Part shown: positions 36,098 through 47,917 of the stretch, piece by piece
Numbering within the stretch: the first letter of the stretch is position 1
Layout: each line of letters opens with the position of its first letter
DNA from: Blasia pusilla
Lineage: Eukaryota > Marchantiophyta > Marchantiopsida > Blasiales
Direction: 5' to 3'
DNA: 64,000 nucleotides
NCBI GenBank assembly: GCA_050084515.1
Contig: CM114271.1
Coordinates: 32,674,001-32,738,000, forward strand
The notes under the pieces: model-generated
What the model was told of the DNA's origin: nothing
Seen by the model: the letters and a program-made list of their open reading frames with translations, nothing else
Databases searched by the model: none
Program-made: the position numbers and the translations under genes

Positions 36098-37080
36098 ATC
36101 CATGTCAAGCAATTCAGGTCCATCGCCTGACCCAAGACATGACGTCGTGATGCCTCTAATAGTGATGGTATTGCCGTCACTCTTGTGGGAATCCCATCAC
36201 TCGCTCTCGCTCATCGGCGTTGGGCTCCACCAACTGCTGTACTTGGTCATCCCAAACCAAGCTAGGTCTGGCCTCCTTGAATGCATAAGAAGCTGGAAAA
36301 CTCACCAAGGTGGAAAAGGCTACCTATGGCATGCCAATCTTGTTGACCACAGTCAATGGCGGTCGATCATCGTATTGTACTGCCTCTGATCGATGACCTG
36401 GATCCAAAATAGAATCCACCAATAAATCAGAGGGGCGCTCCACTCTTGCATATGCCCTCCGCAACACCTCGTGTGGTACCAAGTTGGTCCACCAAAGATG
36501 CGGGCGGTGTGCTCTAGAACCTACACTTGCCGCATCTAATAACATTGTCGATCCAATCCATGCGCGCACTTGATGTGCACTTATCACCACGCGGGACCTC
36601 GAGTCGCCCAAAATCGGCACATTCTCAAGAATGTATGATGGAGAACAAGGCTGATGCTCTTGTAAATATCACAAGATCCGCATCATCTCCCAAAAAAACC
36701 TGGACCGAGTTTTAGTTAACCCGCTACCTCCTCCAGCACTTGATTGGCCTTGACACGGCCAACCAACAATGACCAAGTGTATGGTCCCTACGCTCTCCAA
36801 GTCCTGCGCCCCCAGCAATGAAATGTCCCTCGGTAGGGAACTCTGGTAACCCTGGATGGCGGACGCAGACAACAAGTCGGGAAAGCGGAGGCGTAACTGC
36901 GCCACATGATGAAGTGAAGCGCGCCTCGCAACATCATCAATCTCCACATACAGGTACTGCTGCACGTGTACTCTTGCTTGCAAAATAGCAGCTATATAAC
37001 CTAGTGTTGATCCCTCCAAAGAGATCCAACATCCGAATACCCTCCTCTGGGATGCGCCATACAATAGATGTGGTGTCCAA
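36098..37080 (-). pseudogene. C5 DNA methyltransferase domain in gypsy copy 2
   Basis: Motif I is GIRMLDLFGGIN (37012-37032), then a frameshift, then YLYVEIDDVARRASLHHV. Motif IV is LVIVGWPCQGQSSAGG (PCQ at 36750-36758), continuing RSRFFWEMMRIL, very like the RLFFEFYRLL that follows this motif in DNMT3. Motif VI is YILENVPILGDSRSR (about 36624-36640). The SRAHRPHLWWTNL block and ERERVMGFP follow. Motif X, EASRRHVLGQAMDLNCLTWI, is readable after one frameshift (36098-36153). Motifs I, IV, VI and X are all present and in canonical order. This copy has the best-preserved motif IV of the three, because SSAG is not followed by a stop. It is still inactive through frameshifts and a stop after MMRIL. 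Confidence 0.87.
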
Positions 37081-37339
37081 GGGCGTCATCATAGCACTTT
37101 CGACTACCTCGGGTTCCTCTGACCCCTCACACTCTATTGCAAATGCCTCGCTCCATGCAGTCTGCACATGCTCAATGGCTAAGCATCGAAGCTCCTCAGT
37201 CGAGCCCCAAAGCGGCACCTCTCCTCCACGGACTGATATGGCGACCATGACACTCCTCTCCATAGAAATGTCAGGAACGGACGTATCCTCTGTGTGGACA
37301 TGTCCCTCAGTCAAATCACTAGGCCAAGTGATGGCACTG

Positions 37340-38236
37340 CTAGATGCTGCTAAGGTCGCCATCTCTCTTGGCCGTCGCTTGATCACTGAACTTGTGAATC
37401 AAGTAATGAGCTAAGGCGCCATCACCTGAGTGCCATCCTTGTGTGAAGCGTGCTGACTCCTCCCAATAATCCAGGGAAAACCCTATTGGTTGTAACAATG
37501 CTCCACCAACCAAGACGTCGTAGGACTCTACATCAGTCACTATTGCCTTGGCTCGCACCACGGACTCATGTGTAGGATGTCCCGAGCGAATCCTCTCCAC
37601 GACCTCCTATCGGGTGATATACTATGTGGTACTTGCTCCATCCAAGGATGTCTGTATCCGGAATGGACAACGCTCCACATCGGCTCTAGTCAAACCCAAT
37701 CCTATGAATGATGCTTTCCCCAACATCAGGGGTTGCGCTCCTAAATCCAACAAGATGCGCTGCGGACTAAAAGCTCTACTTCTAGGACTCACCAATTGGA
37801 AGACCTCTCCCTGCAACACAACTCCAAGAGAAGCCATGGCCCGCTCTATCGCGGGTCTAGCGGGCATCTCCGCCATCCTAGCAGTTGCAGCCTGCCATGA
37901 ATTTGATGTGGACGGCCCGAGCATCCGCTCCAAGAGTAGGTCCATCACCTCCTCTACAATCACCTCTGAACGTGATGCAAGAACTCCAACTCCACGCTGA
38001 CATAGCGTAGTGGCCAGCCAGAACACCTCGGCGGGCGTACCTCTCAATGTCATAACATCGGAAGCAGAAAATAGCAAAGCACGGTACACCATCATGGTCG
38101 CTCCCAACATTGTATTCAACACATGCTCCTCTTGAGCATCAGCAATAGGAGTCTTCGTACTCGTTTCTCCCATCACTTTCCCTATGTGCACAACAGTAAT
38201 ATTGCCAACTCTCCGGGAAATTTGATCAAGACTCAT
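37340..38236 (-). pseudogene. Gypsy copy 2 aspartic protease region
   Basis: The frame from 38236 runs through WLATTLCQRGVGVLAS and VIVEEVMDLLLERMLG, collinear with copy 1. The active-site block is ILLDLGAQPLMLGKA: the Ser of DSG is replaced by Leu, which should abolish activity. After a frame change comes VLVGGALLQPIGFSLDYWEE, the same linker as in copy 1. A polyprotein frame then leads towards the methyltransferase. Confidence 0.7.
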
Positions 38237-39905
38237 CTATGGGGTCCTCATCGCCTTGGACAACGTGAATGATTGAGGAATCCTCGTCTGTTTCTTGGCT
38301 TCCCTCCGCTGTGGATCTAACTATGCAGTTGCTCCACTCGTCACAACTACGACAGCCTCCGTCTGGAAAATCTCGCATATCCAACCAAATCCTCCATATC
38401 TCTGGATGCTCCATATGATGTCGATGCCACGGATCCGGCATCGGGTAACCTCAATGCCATAGCGCAATCTACTCTTGTAGCTGTTGTATCTCAACAACCA
38501 TCCTTGCCTCACGCTCGGCATCTCCCTCAATGCGTCTAGGTGGTGAGACTCTACCTCCTCAACAGGAAACTCCACCACCTTGTCGCGCAACTCCAGCTCC
38601 TCGTCCCCCAACAGAACCACCTGATGCACGACTTCTAGGCCCATCCGGACTGGCTACTCGCTCTCGTGCCCTCTCTGGCCCTCGCTCCGAATGTAACTCA
38701 AGGTGTAAACTGAAACACCTGGCGCGTGTGTGACCATAACTTTGACAATAGTCACATTGATAACCTCCTAGTGCATCACCATCTCCTCCTCCATGCTGAG
38801 GCACACGTCCATGACCCTGACGAGTGCAATCACCCTGATGATGGGCTCCACCACATGACCAACAAGTAATCATAGACTGCTGGTGCTGAGCCGCATGTGA
38901 AGGCGCAAGTTTCTATGGCATGGCCTCCCGGTATCCTCCTTGAGCTCGTGGTGCCACAGTCAACCTATCTTGGAGTCCACATTGCTACACTAGTGGTACA
39001 GGCAATTGTGACTGCTCTTGCCTAGAACCCATGGCGGCTACGCTTTCCTCCGCCATATTGCGCTCAATGTTCTCTGTGGTCTTAAAAACATCTCTCAATG
39101 TAGGTGAGGTGTTCATAAGAAGCACCCCCTCCCACTCCCGTGCCCGTAGGGTCCGATCCAGCATCGCGTACCATGACTGGATAGCCTGAGCCTCTCTCAT
39201 CCCCTGAGTGAAGTTGATCAACCGACGCAAGTGAGTGTAAGCCTCACGCAAACTCTCACCCAGGTGCCCGTGGAAGTTGTGGATGCTCCACAACTTCTCT
39301 ATTCGTACCCCCTGGTAGCTCGCCCTCAACTCAGCAAAGAACTCAACCACGGGGTTGAACTTGGGACGAACGCGACTAGACGGTGCAACTGCTCCTGTGC
39401 GAGTGACGCCTCCTAAAAAATCACTAGTGGAAGAGGAAGTAGCCTCTGCTGACTCCTCCTCCTCATGTGGGAACGACTCTGTCCATGACACATAGTGTGG
39501 GTCATAGTAGAGTCACCATATCTCAATCTCCTCGGCATATCTGTGGGAGAACTCATGATAATCGTCCATGGGTGCCCCCTTTAAATGCTGGAATATACCG
39601 TTCCATGCTGTAAATGGGTTGAACTCTCTAGAGTTCCTAGCCCGTTGTGAGTCACACCAACTCCTAAACTCCGCAATGAAGTTGTGTAGCTCTATAGTGC
39701 CTACAACACCCAAAAACCTACGTGGTCCTCTACCTTGATCGTCCATCTCGTACGCCCAACTAGTAGGACCACTCAATATGTATGGTGGATTACTAACACA
39801 CTCCTATACACGCTCTCCCTCGTTTGAAGATGATACAGAAGGAGATCAAGGTGGTCTCTCACGTGGAGACCCTCGAAACCTCGCACCACTCCGGGTAAAC
39901 CCTCC
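38237..39905 (-). pseudogene. Gypsy copy 2 Gag
   Basis: The N-terminal TRSGARFRGSP block (about 39900) matches copy 1. Capsid-like blocks include RSWCDSQRARNSREFNPF and, downstream, GESLREAYTHLRRLI. Both zinc knuckles are in one open frame: CWSCGGAHHQGDC (CX2CX3HX4C) and CDYCQSYGHTRARC (CX2CX4HX4C). This shows that the odd spacing of the first knuckle is a family trait rather than damage. Stops separate the N-terminal, central and knuckle parts. Confidence 0.75.
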
Positions 39906-40919
39906 ATAGCTACTCTCAGGTCCACTACCTCTCCTCTCAAAATCCCGAAAGGCTGCCTTGATGACCCTTATGCCCCTCTCACACGATCACTCTCAATCTT
40001 GCAAGTAATCCCTCAATCACTCAAACTAAACATGCGGCACTCAATCTACACTCTCTCACTAAGACGTGTGTTGTGCGGCAACAAGCGGCGTGGTCCGAAA
40101 AATGAACTGATCTATCGTCTCATGGATAAACCATCCTCAACTCTGGACATCCCACACAGGTCTATGTCCCCTAAACCCATACATCATCGATGCTCTCAAC
40201 ATCAGCACGAAACCTAATATCCCAAATAACTTCCCAATACCCGGAAATCCCACACACGTGTAGGGTAAGAGACCAAAATGGGTAACCTGACAATAATGTC
40301 AATGTCGCTCCTCTACAACTGCAAATCTTGACCCTAACTCGTTCGTGAAGATAACTCCTCCAATCAGCAAGTCGTACTCTGCTCGTACTGATGTTGCTTA
40401 AACCTCCTCAATATGCGGTGTGGATCTAGCAATTCGGTGCGGCACTAGCGGCATGGAACGGCTACAAAATGACATGGCACTTGATAATGGGATGTGGCAC
40501 TCCATAGCATACCCTCCTCAATCAGCAATACACACTCTTTTCTCCTTAGTGAAGGAGCGGCTCCGCGATCGAGACGGTGCGGTGCGGCCTCGAGCGGCAC
40601 GACGCGGCAATTGGCGGTGCATTGCGGCTACGGGCCTCACGCATGCATCAACATCTGCGACAATAGCACTCCTCAAAGGCCATCTAGGGATCATCAATGG
40701 GGTCCAAAGAGCTCTAAAAATGGGAAAGAGTGGATAAGTCTAGCTTGCCTGCCAGCTTCTCCCCTCTGGAGATCCAACTCCACATCGGATCGTTGTGGCT
40801 TAGAAGCTCTCATCGTGCCTCTCGTAACCACTATATCTGCATCCACCTGTGCAGTGTTGCACAAAAATCCCATACCTCCTAGAGCATATAGAGGGCCACA
40901 GCATATCGAGAAGTAGACA
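39906..40919. other. Probable leader of gypsy copy 2, diverged
   Basis: No protein is recognised. The part near 40230-40310 resembles the leader of copy 1. A GC-rich stretch with repeated GCGGC/GGTGCGG words lies at 40560-40640. Confidence 0.35.
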
Positions 40920-41186
40920 CGCCCCCCATACTTGATGTAGATGCCTGTTGGGCCGTCATAGCGTGAAGGCGTTGCTCCAACTGAGCAATCCTCACCAAAG
41001 TTGCCTCTAATGCAAGTGTTGCACTTGCTCTAGAAGGTGGTGGGGTCCTGCCTCCACCACATTATCGACCTCCTACACCTGGTCCTCTGCCACCTCCAGG
41101 TCCTCCACCTCCCTCTACGCGCAGCTCGGGGTGGAGCTCGAAACATCTCTCAGGTGTGTGGCCATATCTCAAGCAATGATCACACT
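40920..41186 (-). pseudogene. Gypsy Gag C-terminal fragment (fifth copy)
   Basis: Minus-strand reading gives the knuckle CDHCLRYGHTPERC (CX2CX4HX4C) followed by FELHPELR, a Gly/Arg/Pro-rich tail, one stop, and RIAQLEQRLHAMTAQQ, collinear with RIDKLEQKIAAMTMMQ in copy 1. The fragment ends abruptly at 41187, where a CACTA-like end begins. Confidence 0.7.
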
Positions 41187-41780
41187 CACTAGAAGAAATC
41201 CTTGGGTTATATGACTCATACAAGTCATACTTTACATTCCACGACTAGAAATGACTGATGACTACTTTAGACACAAAAGCCAAGTCATATTTGTCTGGCG
41301 ACTAGGCTAACTAGGATGGTCGGCTTAGGTGGACGTTGGTATATGACTAGAGGATGTAGTCATGAGGCCATGATTGACACATCACCAAGATGACGTGGAA
41401 TAATGACACATCAACGTATGAAGTGGACTAATTGGTGTGACATGTCACTAATGATGTGGACTATGGAAGATAACTTGTGTAGTCATATCTAGGGTATCTG
41501 TATAGTTACCACTAATGACTACAATAGTCATGTTTAGTCATGTCAAAGTACACAATATCCAATGACAATGTGACTGGTGTACCCCATGGGTGAGGAATCC
41601 ACTTGGCAGTAATAGTCATGTCTCCACCAGTCATTAAATTTTCAGGTTCAGTTGTAGTTAGCGACTTGTGTACTCATTCCAATTTTTTCCAATGCTATAA
41701 TGTACTCATGTAGTCACCTTTAATCACTCACCAAGTAGTGACACATGGCTAGAGTAGAAGGCCCTACAACTAGTGTAGAC
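41187..41780. mobile_element. Putative CACTA (En/Spm) transposon end with subterminal repeats
   Basis: The DNA interrupting Gag begins CACTAGAAGAAATC, very close to the plant CACTA terminal consensus CACTACAAGAAA. The next 600 bp are crowded with short motifs in both orientations, TAGTCAT/ATGACTA and GTCAC/GTGAC. I see about seventeen, as in CACTA subterminal regions. I could not find the opposite terminus, so the length is unknown. No transposase is visible. Confidence 0.5.
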
Positions 41781-42018
41781 ATATCATAACTGTGAGAAAA
41801 CAAAAAGTGACGAAATCACTGAAATCTTTACAAAACTTAGAGATACAACGTGGCCTAGTCCGTCCGTGCGCTCACGGAAGAGCTTCGATGGAACCTGAAC
41901 ATGGAGATAACTCGACATACGAGAATGCGCTACCGCTGTGGCTCCCGACTATTTGACTACTCGGGAAAACTAGGGTTTTTACTTATTTTTCTTTGTTTCT
42001 ATTAATAGAAAAATTTTG

Positions 42019-42067
42019 AACCCTATATTGCATCATGGTGCCCCGCAACCTGATGCAATATAGGGTT
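42019..42067. repeat. Perfect 17-bp hairpin
   Basis: Arms 42019-42035 and 42051-42067 (AACCCTATATTGCATCA and its complement) flank a 15-nt loop with no mismatch. Confidence 0.8.
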
Positions 42068-44434
42068 AGATAAACCTAGTAACGCTACTCCTAAAACCAC
42101 CTACGTCATATTACTATGACTCCTTCAACGTCTAAGTCGGAACCGTCAATCTAGGCTTCTCCTCATACAAGGGGGCCGATCAGATTAATGGTGCTCAGAG
42201 GAGTGGATGTTGAGAATCCAAAAATAACAACTGTGGGAGTTGGGGACTAGACAAAATGAGTTGGATAATCATCCCAATTGGACTAAATGATTCATTTTTA
42301 GTGAGTAAATAGGAATGAAAACTCACTACATCGGTAATATTGATATCAATAGTAGTAAATGTAGATTTCCTTTTTGGAGTTTTTGATGAATTTATTTTGA
42401 AAGATCTTCCATTTGTAATTGGATTTGAATTACTCAAATCCTCATGTCCATTTCTGTTTGAATTGCAACACTAAAGCATACACCTAAGCATAAAATGCAA
42501 TATGGACTAAGGGCACACAACCAGCAACATGGCAACTCAACTACAAGAGGATGAAATGCAAAAGAACAGAGTGTCTTAAAAGTAAGATCTGATATTAGAA
42601 TTAGCACAATTTATGATTCTCATATCCAACAAACTAGAAAGGTGTCTAAAGCCATTAATTGAAGTCAACTCAAAAGAGAAGTCTATGCACCTTAGGTAGT
42701 TGGGTGCAAAAATAAAAAAACTACTCTACTGCATCATCTTTCTCAAGGCATCTACCTGGGGTCCTAGCCCCTAGGATCAAGGCTCAAATCCAAAAAATTT
42801 GGGAGGACGACCATAGCTGCAACCAAGCTAATGCAAGGTTGAGATGACTTCGTCTACTGGAATCGAATTGCAGAAGAATGGAAATATGGCATGCACCATT
42901 AAAATTCCAAAAAGTACCAATGGAGATTCATTCCATAAAAGATCTGATCATATTCCTCACACATTTAGAGTTTATCAATAATCATAACCCTAGTCGCGTG
43001 GATAATCTCTCCTATCAGATTCCAGAAAAGCAAGAAGATAAACGCAATGAAACTTTCGCACCTTACGTGACAGTGAGTTGACACCTATTGTCATTCTATG
43101 TTAACTTTTACGAAATTAACAACACTAAGATAAAAAACATCGCTGAAATTGATAAGCTAGCATCAATGAGTCGTATATCAAGTTCAATAGCCTAGATTAA
43201 CGGCCCAAAGCTGTTGCACTGGGAAGCATCAACTTTAGAGGATTCTCATAAATTGGCCTAGCTTTATCTTGTCCTAGATAATTCCTTGGCTAATACCTAG
43301 AAGCTCCACATCAACACTTGCACTTCATGACTGTCTTCATCATGTCACGAGTTACTTTCTTCACTTCTTCCTGCCTCTAGATCAATCCCAATCTTTAGCA
43401 CCATCCAATCAGAGCGCAAGATCTATCGCACAAGACTACACTTGGAACTACTTAATGACTCTCTCACCTGCAAAATATCCAATCACTTGGAAATGTTGTC
43501 TTCTCCATCCCTAGCTTTTTGCTCTAGCACACACAATCACAACTCCAAACACTTGAAGGACATCTAGCTTAAGAACTTAGTCAGGTAAGAGGATCGAGCC
43601 TCGTTTCAGGAGACGGGGTAATCCGTTCCACCAACTGAATTGATTTAGAAAAGCATGGCCATGGCTTGGCGTAACCTGTCACCCAAACTCGTAGCATATG
43701 CCAGTGAAAAATAACCCAGAGACCTATCTGTTGTGATCCACACAACTCTAATTGCATTTTGGCCTTGAGTTCTTGCTCACGAGCGAGCTCTTTTCCCAGT
43801 AATTGGGATCAATACTCATAAAATTTTGCACAATCAAACACCATTGTGCCCTCCTTACATTCGCTTCTTGCTTGATTTTCCTCGAGCCCAAAATTCATCC
43901 GATGTGGTCCAGAATCAAGCCCACCTCACTCAAAATCAACAACAAAGTGCCCACGCACTTGCTAACTTGCCCACACTCAATCACGTCACGATTGACACTA
44001 ATTTCCTCACCAAAATTATCTCAAGAATTCCGTCCCTACGATTTGATCTTTAATTACTCCACCAGGATTGAGAAGCATCCCCCTTTTCAAATCTTGTCGA
44101 ATATATCACATTGCACAGATTTCTCAATTCTGAACATCTCACTTTGATTTCACCAAATCTTCTGCCCCATGTTCTCCCACATGGTCAAGATACACTAGCT
44201 TGAAATTCTTGCAAACCCCATAGTACCACAATTATGCTCTACATCAGATATTGAGTCCCACGTTCTCTTCTATTGAAAACCAATGTGCATCTCTTCAGGA
44301 TATAAAGTTGAATATGCATTGTAAACTTTGATGAAATCTGCAATCAACCGTGCTTCATCCAAACAGCCATATACATGAATTAGATACACACTGATGTAAC
44401 ATCAAGAGAAAGTGTACACAAGGACTCCCAATAT

Positions 44435-44715
44435 ATGTGTGATCTTCCTGATTTATCACTTCTAGCCCACTCTTCAAGAGAGAATCCAAGATCAATACAT
44501 GCAAGCCGCACTGTATCACAGATCCCAACAAGGGTATGCAATCCTAAGGAGATGAGCTCCAAATGAGCTTCATCCTAGGTATATCCCCTAGGCACCTCCA
44601 TATATGGGTGACCTGTACACACAGGTCACCTCCCTTCTAACAGGTCACTACCAACCTGTATTACATTCATACTAGCTCCCTAATAACTACACATGTAGTC
44701 CCCTCATAATTTCAC
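44435..44715 (-). repeat. Dispersed repeat, possible LTR (partner at 31885-32165)
   Basis: Collinear with 31885-32165. Includes GGTATATCCCC at about 44575 and a small inverted motif, GGTGACCTGTACACACAGGTCACC. Confidence 0.5.
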
Positions 44716-45548
44716 AAAAATCTAATACTTGGTCCATGTCTTACACTTGAGACTAGTGTTTTCCTTATCTTATTTATGTATTTGAGATATTTCTATCAAG
44801 ATGGCATACCTTTCTTAGAATATTTATCTCGTCGTACTAGAGAACTATTTTTGAGTTTTACCTTATATAAACCCTACATGTTATTGATGTATCAACTAAG
44901 ACAATCTATACAAGAATCTATAGCACTTGCCTCCACCTTTAAGGATCCGATCCCATGTGGCCAAGATCGCCAAGACTTATGTGTACATGTCACGTTGTTT
45001 TGCTATTATTGTTTTAGGTAAGTATCATTCTATACTTACCTACTATTATTGGGAGTGGGTTTGATTTGACATTGAGAGAGAAATGTAAGAGTGCACACAT
45101 GTGAGAGCTATGGTGTTGTGAGAGAGATTTGACCTTATTTTACAAAGAGAGAATGAGAGGGTGAGAGCTAGTTTTGATAGGGATTGAGTATGGGGGGGTT
45201 GCCCTATGCTGGTGCTCTCGGGAGCACCATATAGCTTGCTGATTTGTATTTTCACAGGTTTTACATTTTCGTTGGGAGAAATCAGCGCGGAAGCGCTGCC
45301 AAAATTTATGTAGGAGAAGAGATGTTAGGATTTACAAGAGTCCCAGTAAGTTTTTATTGGAATGTCCGATTTAAAATATTTTTTGATGCCATCGTAGATC
45401 ATAAAGTTGCGCACGCTGTGCAATAGACGATGCACGATTTGGAGTATGAGCATAAAGTTATGGCCGATTTTGAAAAACCGCCATTGTTAGGTAATTTTTA
45501 GGATAAAATTGTTCAAACCCTAAACCAACCGCCGCGCCGGCGGCGGCC

Positions 45549-45640
45549 GTCATCTTCAACGGTCCACCATCATCTTCGATGGCCTATTGTCACCATCAAC
45601 GGTCCGCCATCACCGTCGATGGTCTATCATCATCGTCCGA
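45549..45640. repeat. Short degenerate tandem array, about 20-bp unit
   Basis: Four to five units of the type GTCC.CCATCA.C.TCGATG, rich in CG. It lies shortly before the 5' break of gypsy copy 3. Confidence 0.55.
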
Positions 45641-45887
45641 TGTCGACCTTTGACCGTCGATCGTCGTTGAGAGCCGCATTCGGCTGTTGTCCGTTGTTGG
45701 TTGCCAATGCCACCATTATGGAGTGGACGGTCTTCCACGACAACCGTTGATTCTTTGACTTACACCGCCACCATGTACTTTTTTGTGGCCGCCACTATCA
45801 TTGCAATTCCGTCATCAACCAGTGATGGCAAGTAACCTCGGGTTACGGTGTTTGAGATTTCATTTCATTTTGCTCTGTCCCACGTTC

Positions 45888-46900
45888 TCTAGGAGTGAAG
45901 ACGTTGATACCCTTTTACACCACATCGATTTTGTGGCAATATCCCGAGGAGGGTGTATGTATACTTGATCTCTTTGGAGGGATTAGTACAACATTGATTG
46001 TAGTGTTGCAAGCTGGAGTACAAGTACATCAGTACTTGTATGTTGAGAGAGATGAGACTGCACGGAGAGTCTCATTACATCATGTGTCGAGACTAGTCTA
46101 GAAGTATCCTCAATTATTGCCAGTGTCTGTTGTCATGGGATATCAACATGTATTGTCAGCCAATATTTTGTTGATGGGGGCACCAGATCTGGATAGGGTT
46201 GATCCGATACACTTGGTGGTGGCAGGATGGCCATGTCAGGGTCATTCTTCGGCGGGTTAGGGACATGGTTTGCAGAACCCGAGGTCGGCCATTTTTTGGG
46301 ACATGTTGTGAGTTCTCCGATACTTGCAGACTACCCAGTGATGTTCTCCAGCTTATTTTGGAGAATGTCCCATTGTTAAGTGACTTTTGAGCCCAAGTGG
46401 TGGCAAGTGTACATCAGGTTTGGTCATGGATAAGACCGGCTGTGATGTTGGATGCAGCGAGTGTTGGATCACGCGCACATCGGTCACAATTGTGGTGGAC
46501 AAACCTTTTACCATCCGAGTTGTTGAGGTGGGCTTATGATGGAGTCCAGAGACCATCACTACTAACACTGGATGTGATCTTGGATCCAGGGCGGCGATCT
46601 TAGGTTGTTACCCGTTGGTAGTGGGCCAGCAAAAGGCAGCATCTCAGGCAACATTGCCTACGTTGGTGAGTTTTCTGGCATCTCATGCTTTTTGTCAGGG
46701 AGGACCAAGCATGATATGGGGTCAGTAGGAAGGTACACTGGTGGAGCCCAACGCTGACGAGTGAGAGCGAGCTATGGGGCTATCTACAGGTACGACGATG
46801 ATGCCTATGATGGAAAAGGCATCCCTCAGATAGGTATTGGGTCAGGCTATAGGACCTGAACTGTCTTACTTGGATGTTCAGTCTTGGTTTGGCTAAGCAG
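45888..46900 (+). pseudogene. C5 DNA methyltransferase domain in gypsy copy 3
   Basis: Motif I is ILDLFGGISTTLIVVLQAGV (45961-45981 for ILDLFGG), motif II YLYVERDETARRVSLHHV, motif IV LVVAGWPCQGHSSAG (PCQ at 46231-46239), and motif VI LILENVPLLSD (ENV at 46361-46369). The SVGSRAHRSQLWWTNL block is near 46463. ERAMGLSTGTT and a motif X remnant, KASLR*VLGQAIG, come near 46800-46860. The stops after RLV and SSAG fall at the same codons as in copy 1, while copy 2 has sense codons there. Two or three frame changes also occur. Confidence 0.85.
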
Positions 46901-46959
46901 TGACGCCTGCGAGAGGCGTCTGTGACATTACGTCCACTTTGCAGCGCTACGTCTACCCG

Positions 46960-47917
46960 AACGGGTGAGACATTGGCTGGGGGCGTGATGGTGATGGAGA
47001 GGCATCCATGGACTTCATGGGATATGTCACGAGAGCACAGAGAGATGGAAGTTCATTTTGTTGATGCAAGACATAGTGGATGCCTAGAAAGTTGGTGTCT
47101 GAGTTGGGAGAGCATGTTGCTGCTCCAGAGGTTGCTAGTTAGCAACCACCACCCTCCTCTTCTCCAAAGATCGCAAGAGAGACTTGGGAGATGGTGATTG
47201 GTCCTAGGTTGACAGGAGCGGAGAGGAGACGAGTGTTGCAGTTCTTGTGGAGATTCAGAGATTGTTTTGCATATACTATGAATGACTTGGGTACACTAAA
47301 GGGTCCAGATATTCGGATCGAGTTGGATAGTGATATTCCTATCTTCCGACGACCCTACAGGTATTCCGACATGGAGCGAGCCTTGATTGAGAGTAACAAT
47401 CGAGACTTGGCTGACGCTGGAATGGTGGAGAGATTGCTTGGAGAGTATCCATCTACTACAGTTATGCCGACAAAGAAGGACATGCATGGCCAATGGACTG
47501 ATAGACGGATGTTTGGGGATTACCATTTGGATTGAAGAACGCCCCTGCACGTTTTCAACGAGTTATGGATAGGATTTTGGCTGGTTTGGATTATGCGAGA
47601 TGTTACATCGATGACATTTTTGTCTTCAGTGCCACGGTTGAGGAGCATGAGAGACATATGGAGGAGGTGTTTTGATGATTGCAATTACATGGGCTGAAAT
47701 TACATCCAAGCAAGTGTGGATTCTTCCATGACCAGATCGAGTACCTTGGACACATCATTTATCTAGGGGGTATTGGGGCAGCGTATGAAGATGGAGGCCA
47801 TAGCGCGCATTCCCCACCCTACAGATGTGAGTCGAGTTCGAGCTTTCATGGGATTGGCGAACTACTACCGACGGCACGTGAAGGGCTTTAGTGCCATTGC
47901 GAAGGCATTGACTTTAG
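46960..47917 (+). pseudogene. Gypsy copy 3 linker and reverse transcriptase, internally deleted
   Basis: The linker ERHPWTSWDM near 46998-47025 matches copies 1 and 2. RT then opens with MVIGPRLTGAERRRVLQFL, NDLGTLKGPDIRIEL, FRRPYRYSDMERALIE and MPTKKDMHGQWTDRR. At GDY the sequence jumps straight to LPFGLKNAPARFQRVMD, deleting about 70 residues including motif A and its catalytic Asp. Both flanks contain TTAC, suggesting a microhomology deletion. ARCYIDDIFVFSATVEEHERH, QIEYLGHIIY and DVSRVRAFMGLANYYRRHVKG follow. It ends where the solo LTR is inserted. Confidence 0.83.

Larger units (their letters stand above)
35100..39905 (-). mobile_element. Ty3/gypsy copy 2, truncated in RT, with methyltransferase domain
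   Basis: On the minus strand the order is Gag, protease, C5 methyltransferase and the N-terminal half of RT. RNase H, integrase and 3' LTR are missing, because the element is cut at the RT active site and joined to copy 4. No clear 5' LTR was found above 39905. It is diverged from copy 1 but shares its gene order. Confidence 0.8.
42068..45887. other. AT-rich spacer
   Basis: No gene is supportable. It contains the dispersed repeat at 44435-44715 and a short degenerate tandem array at 45549-45640. Confidence 0.4.
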
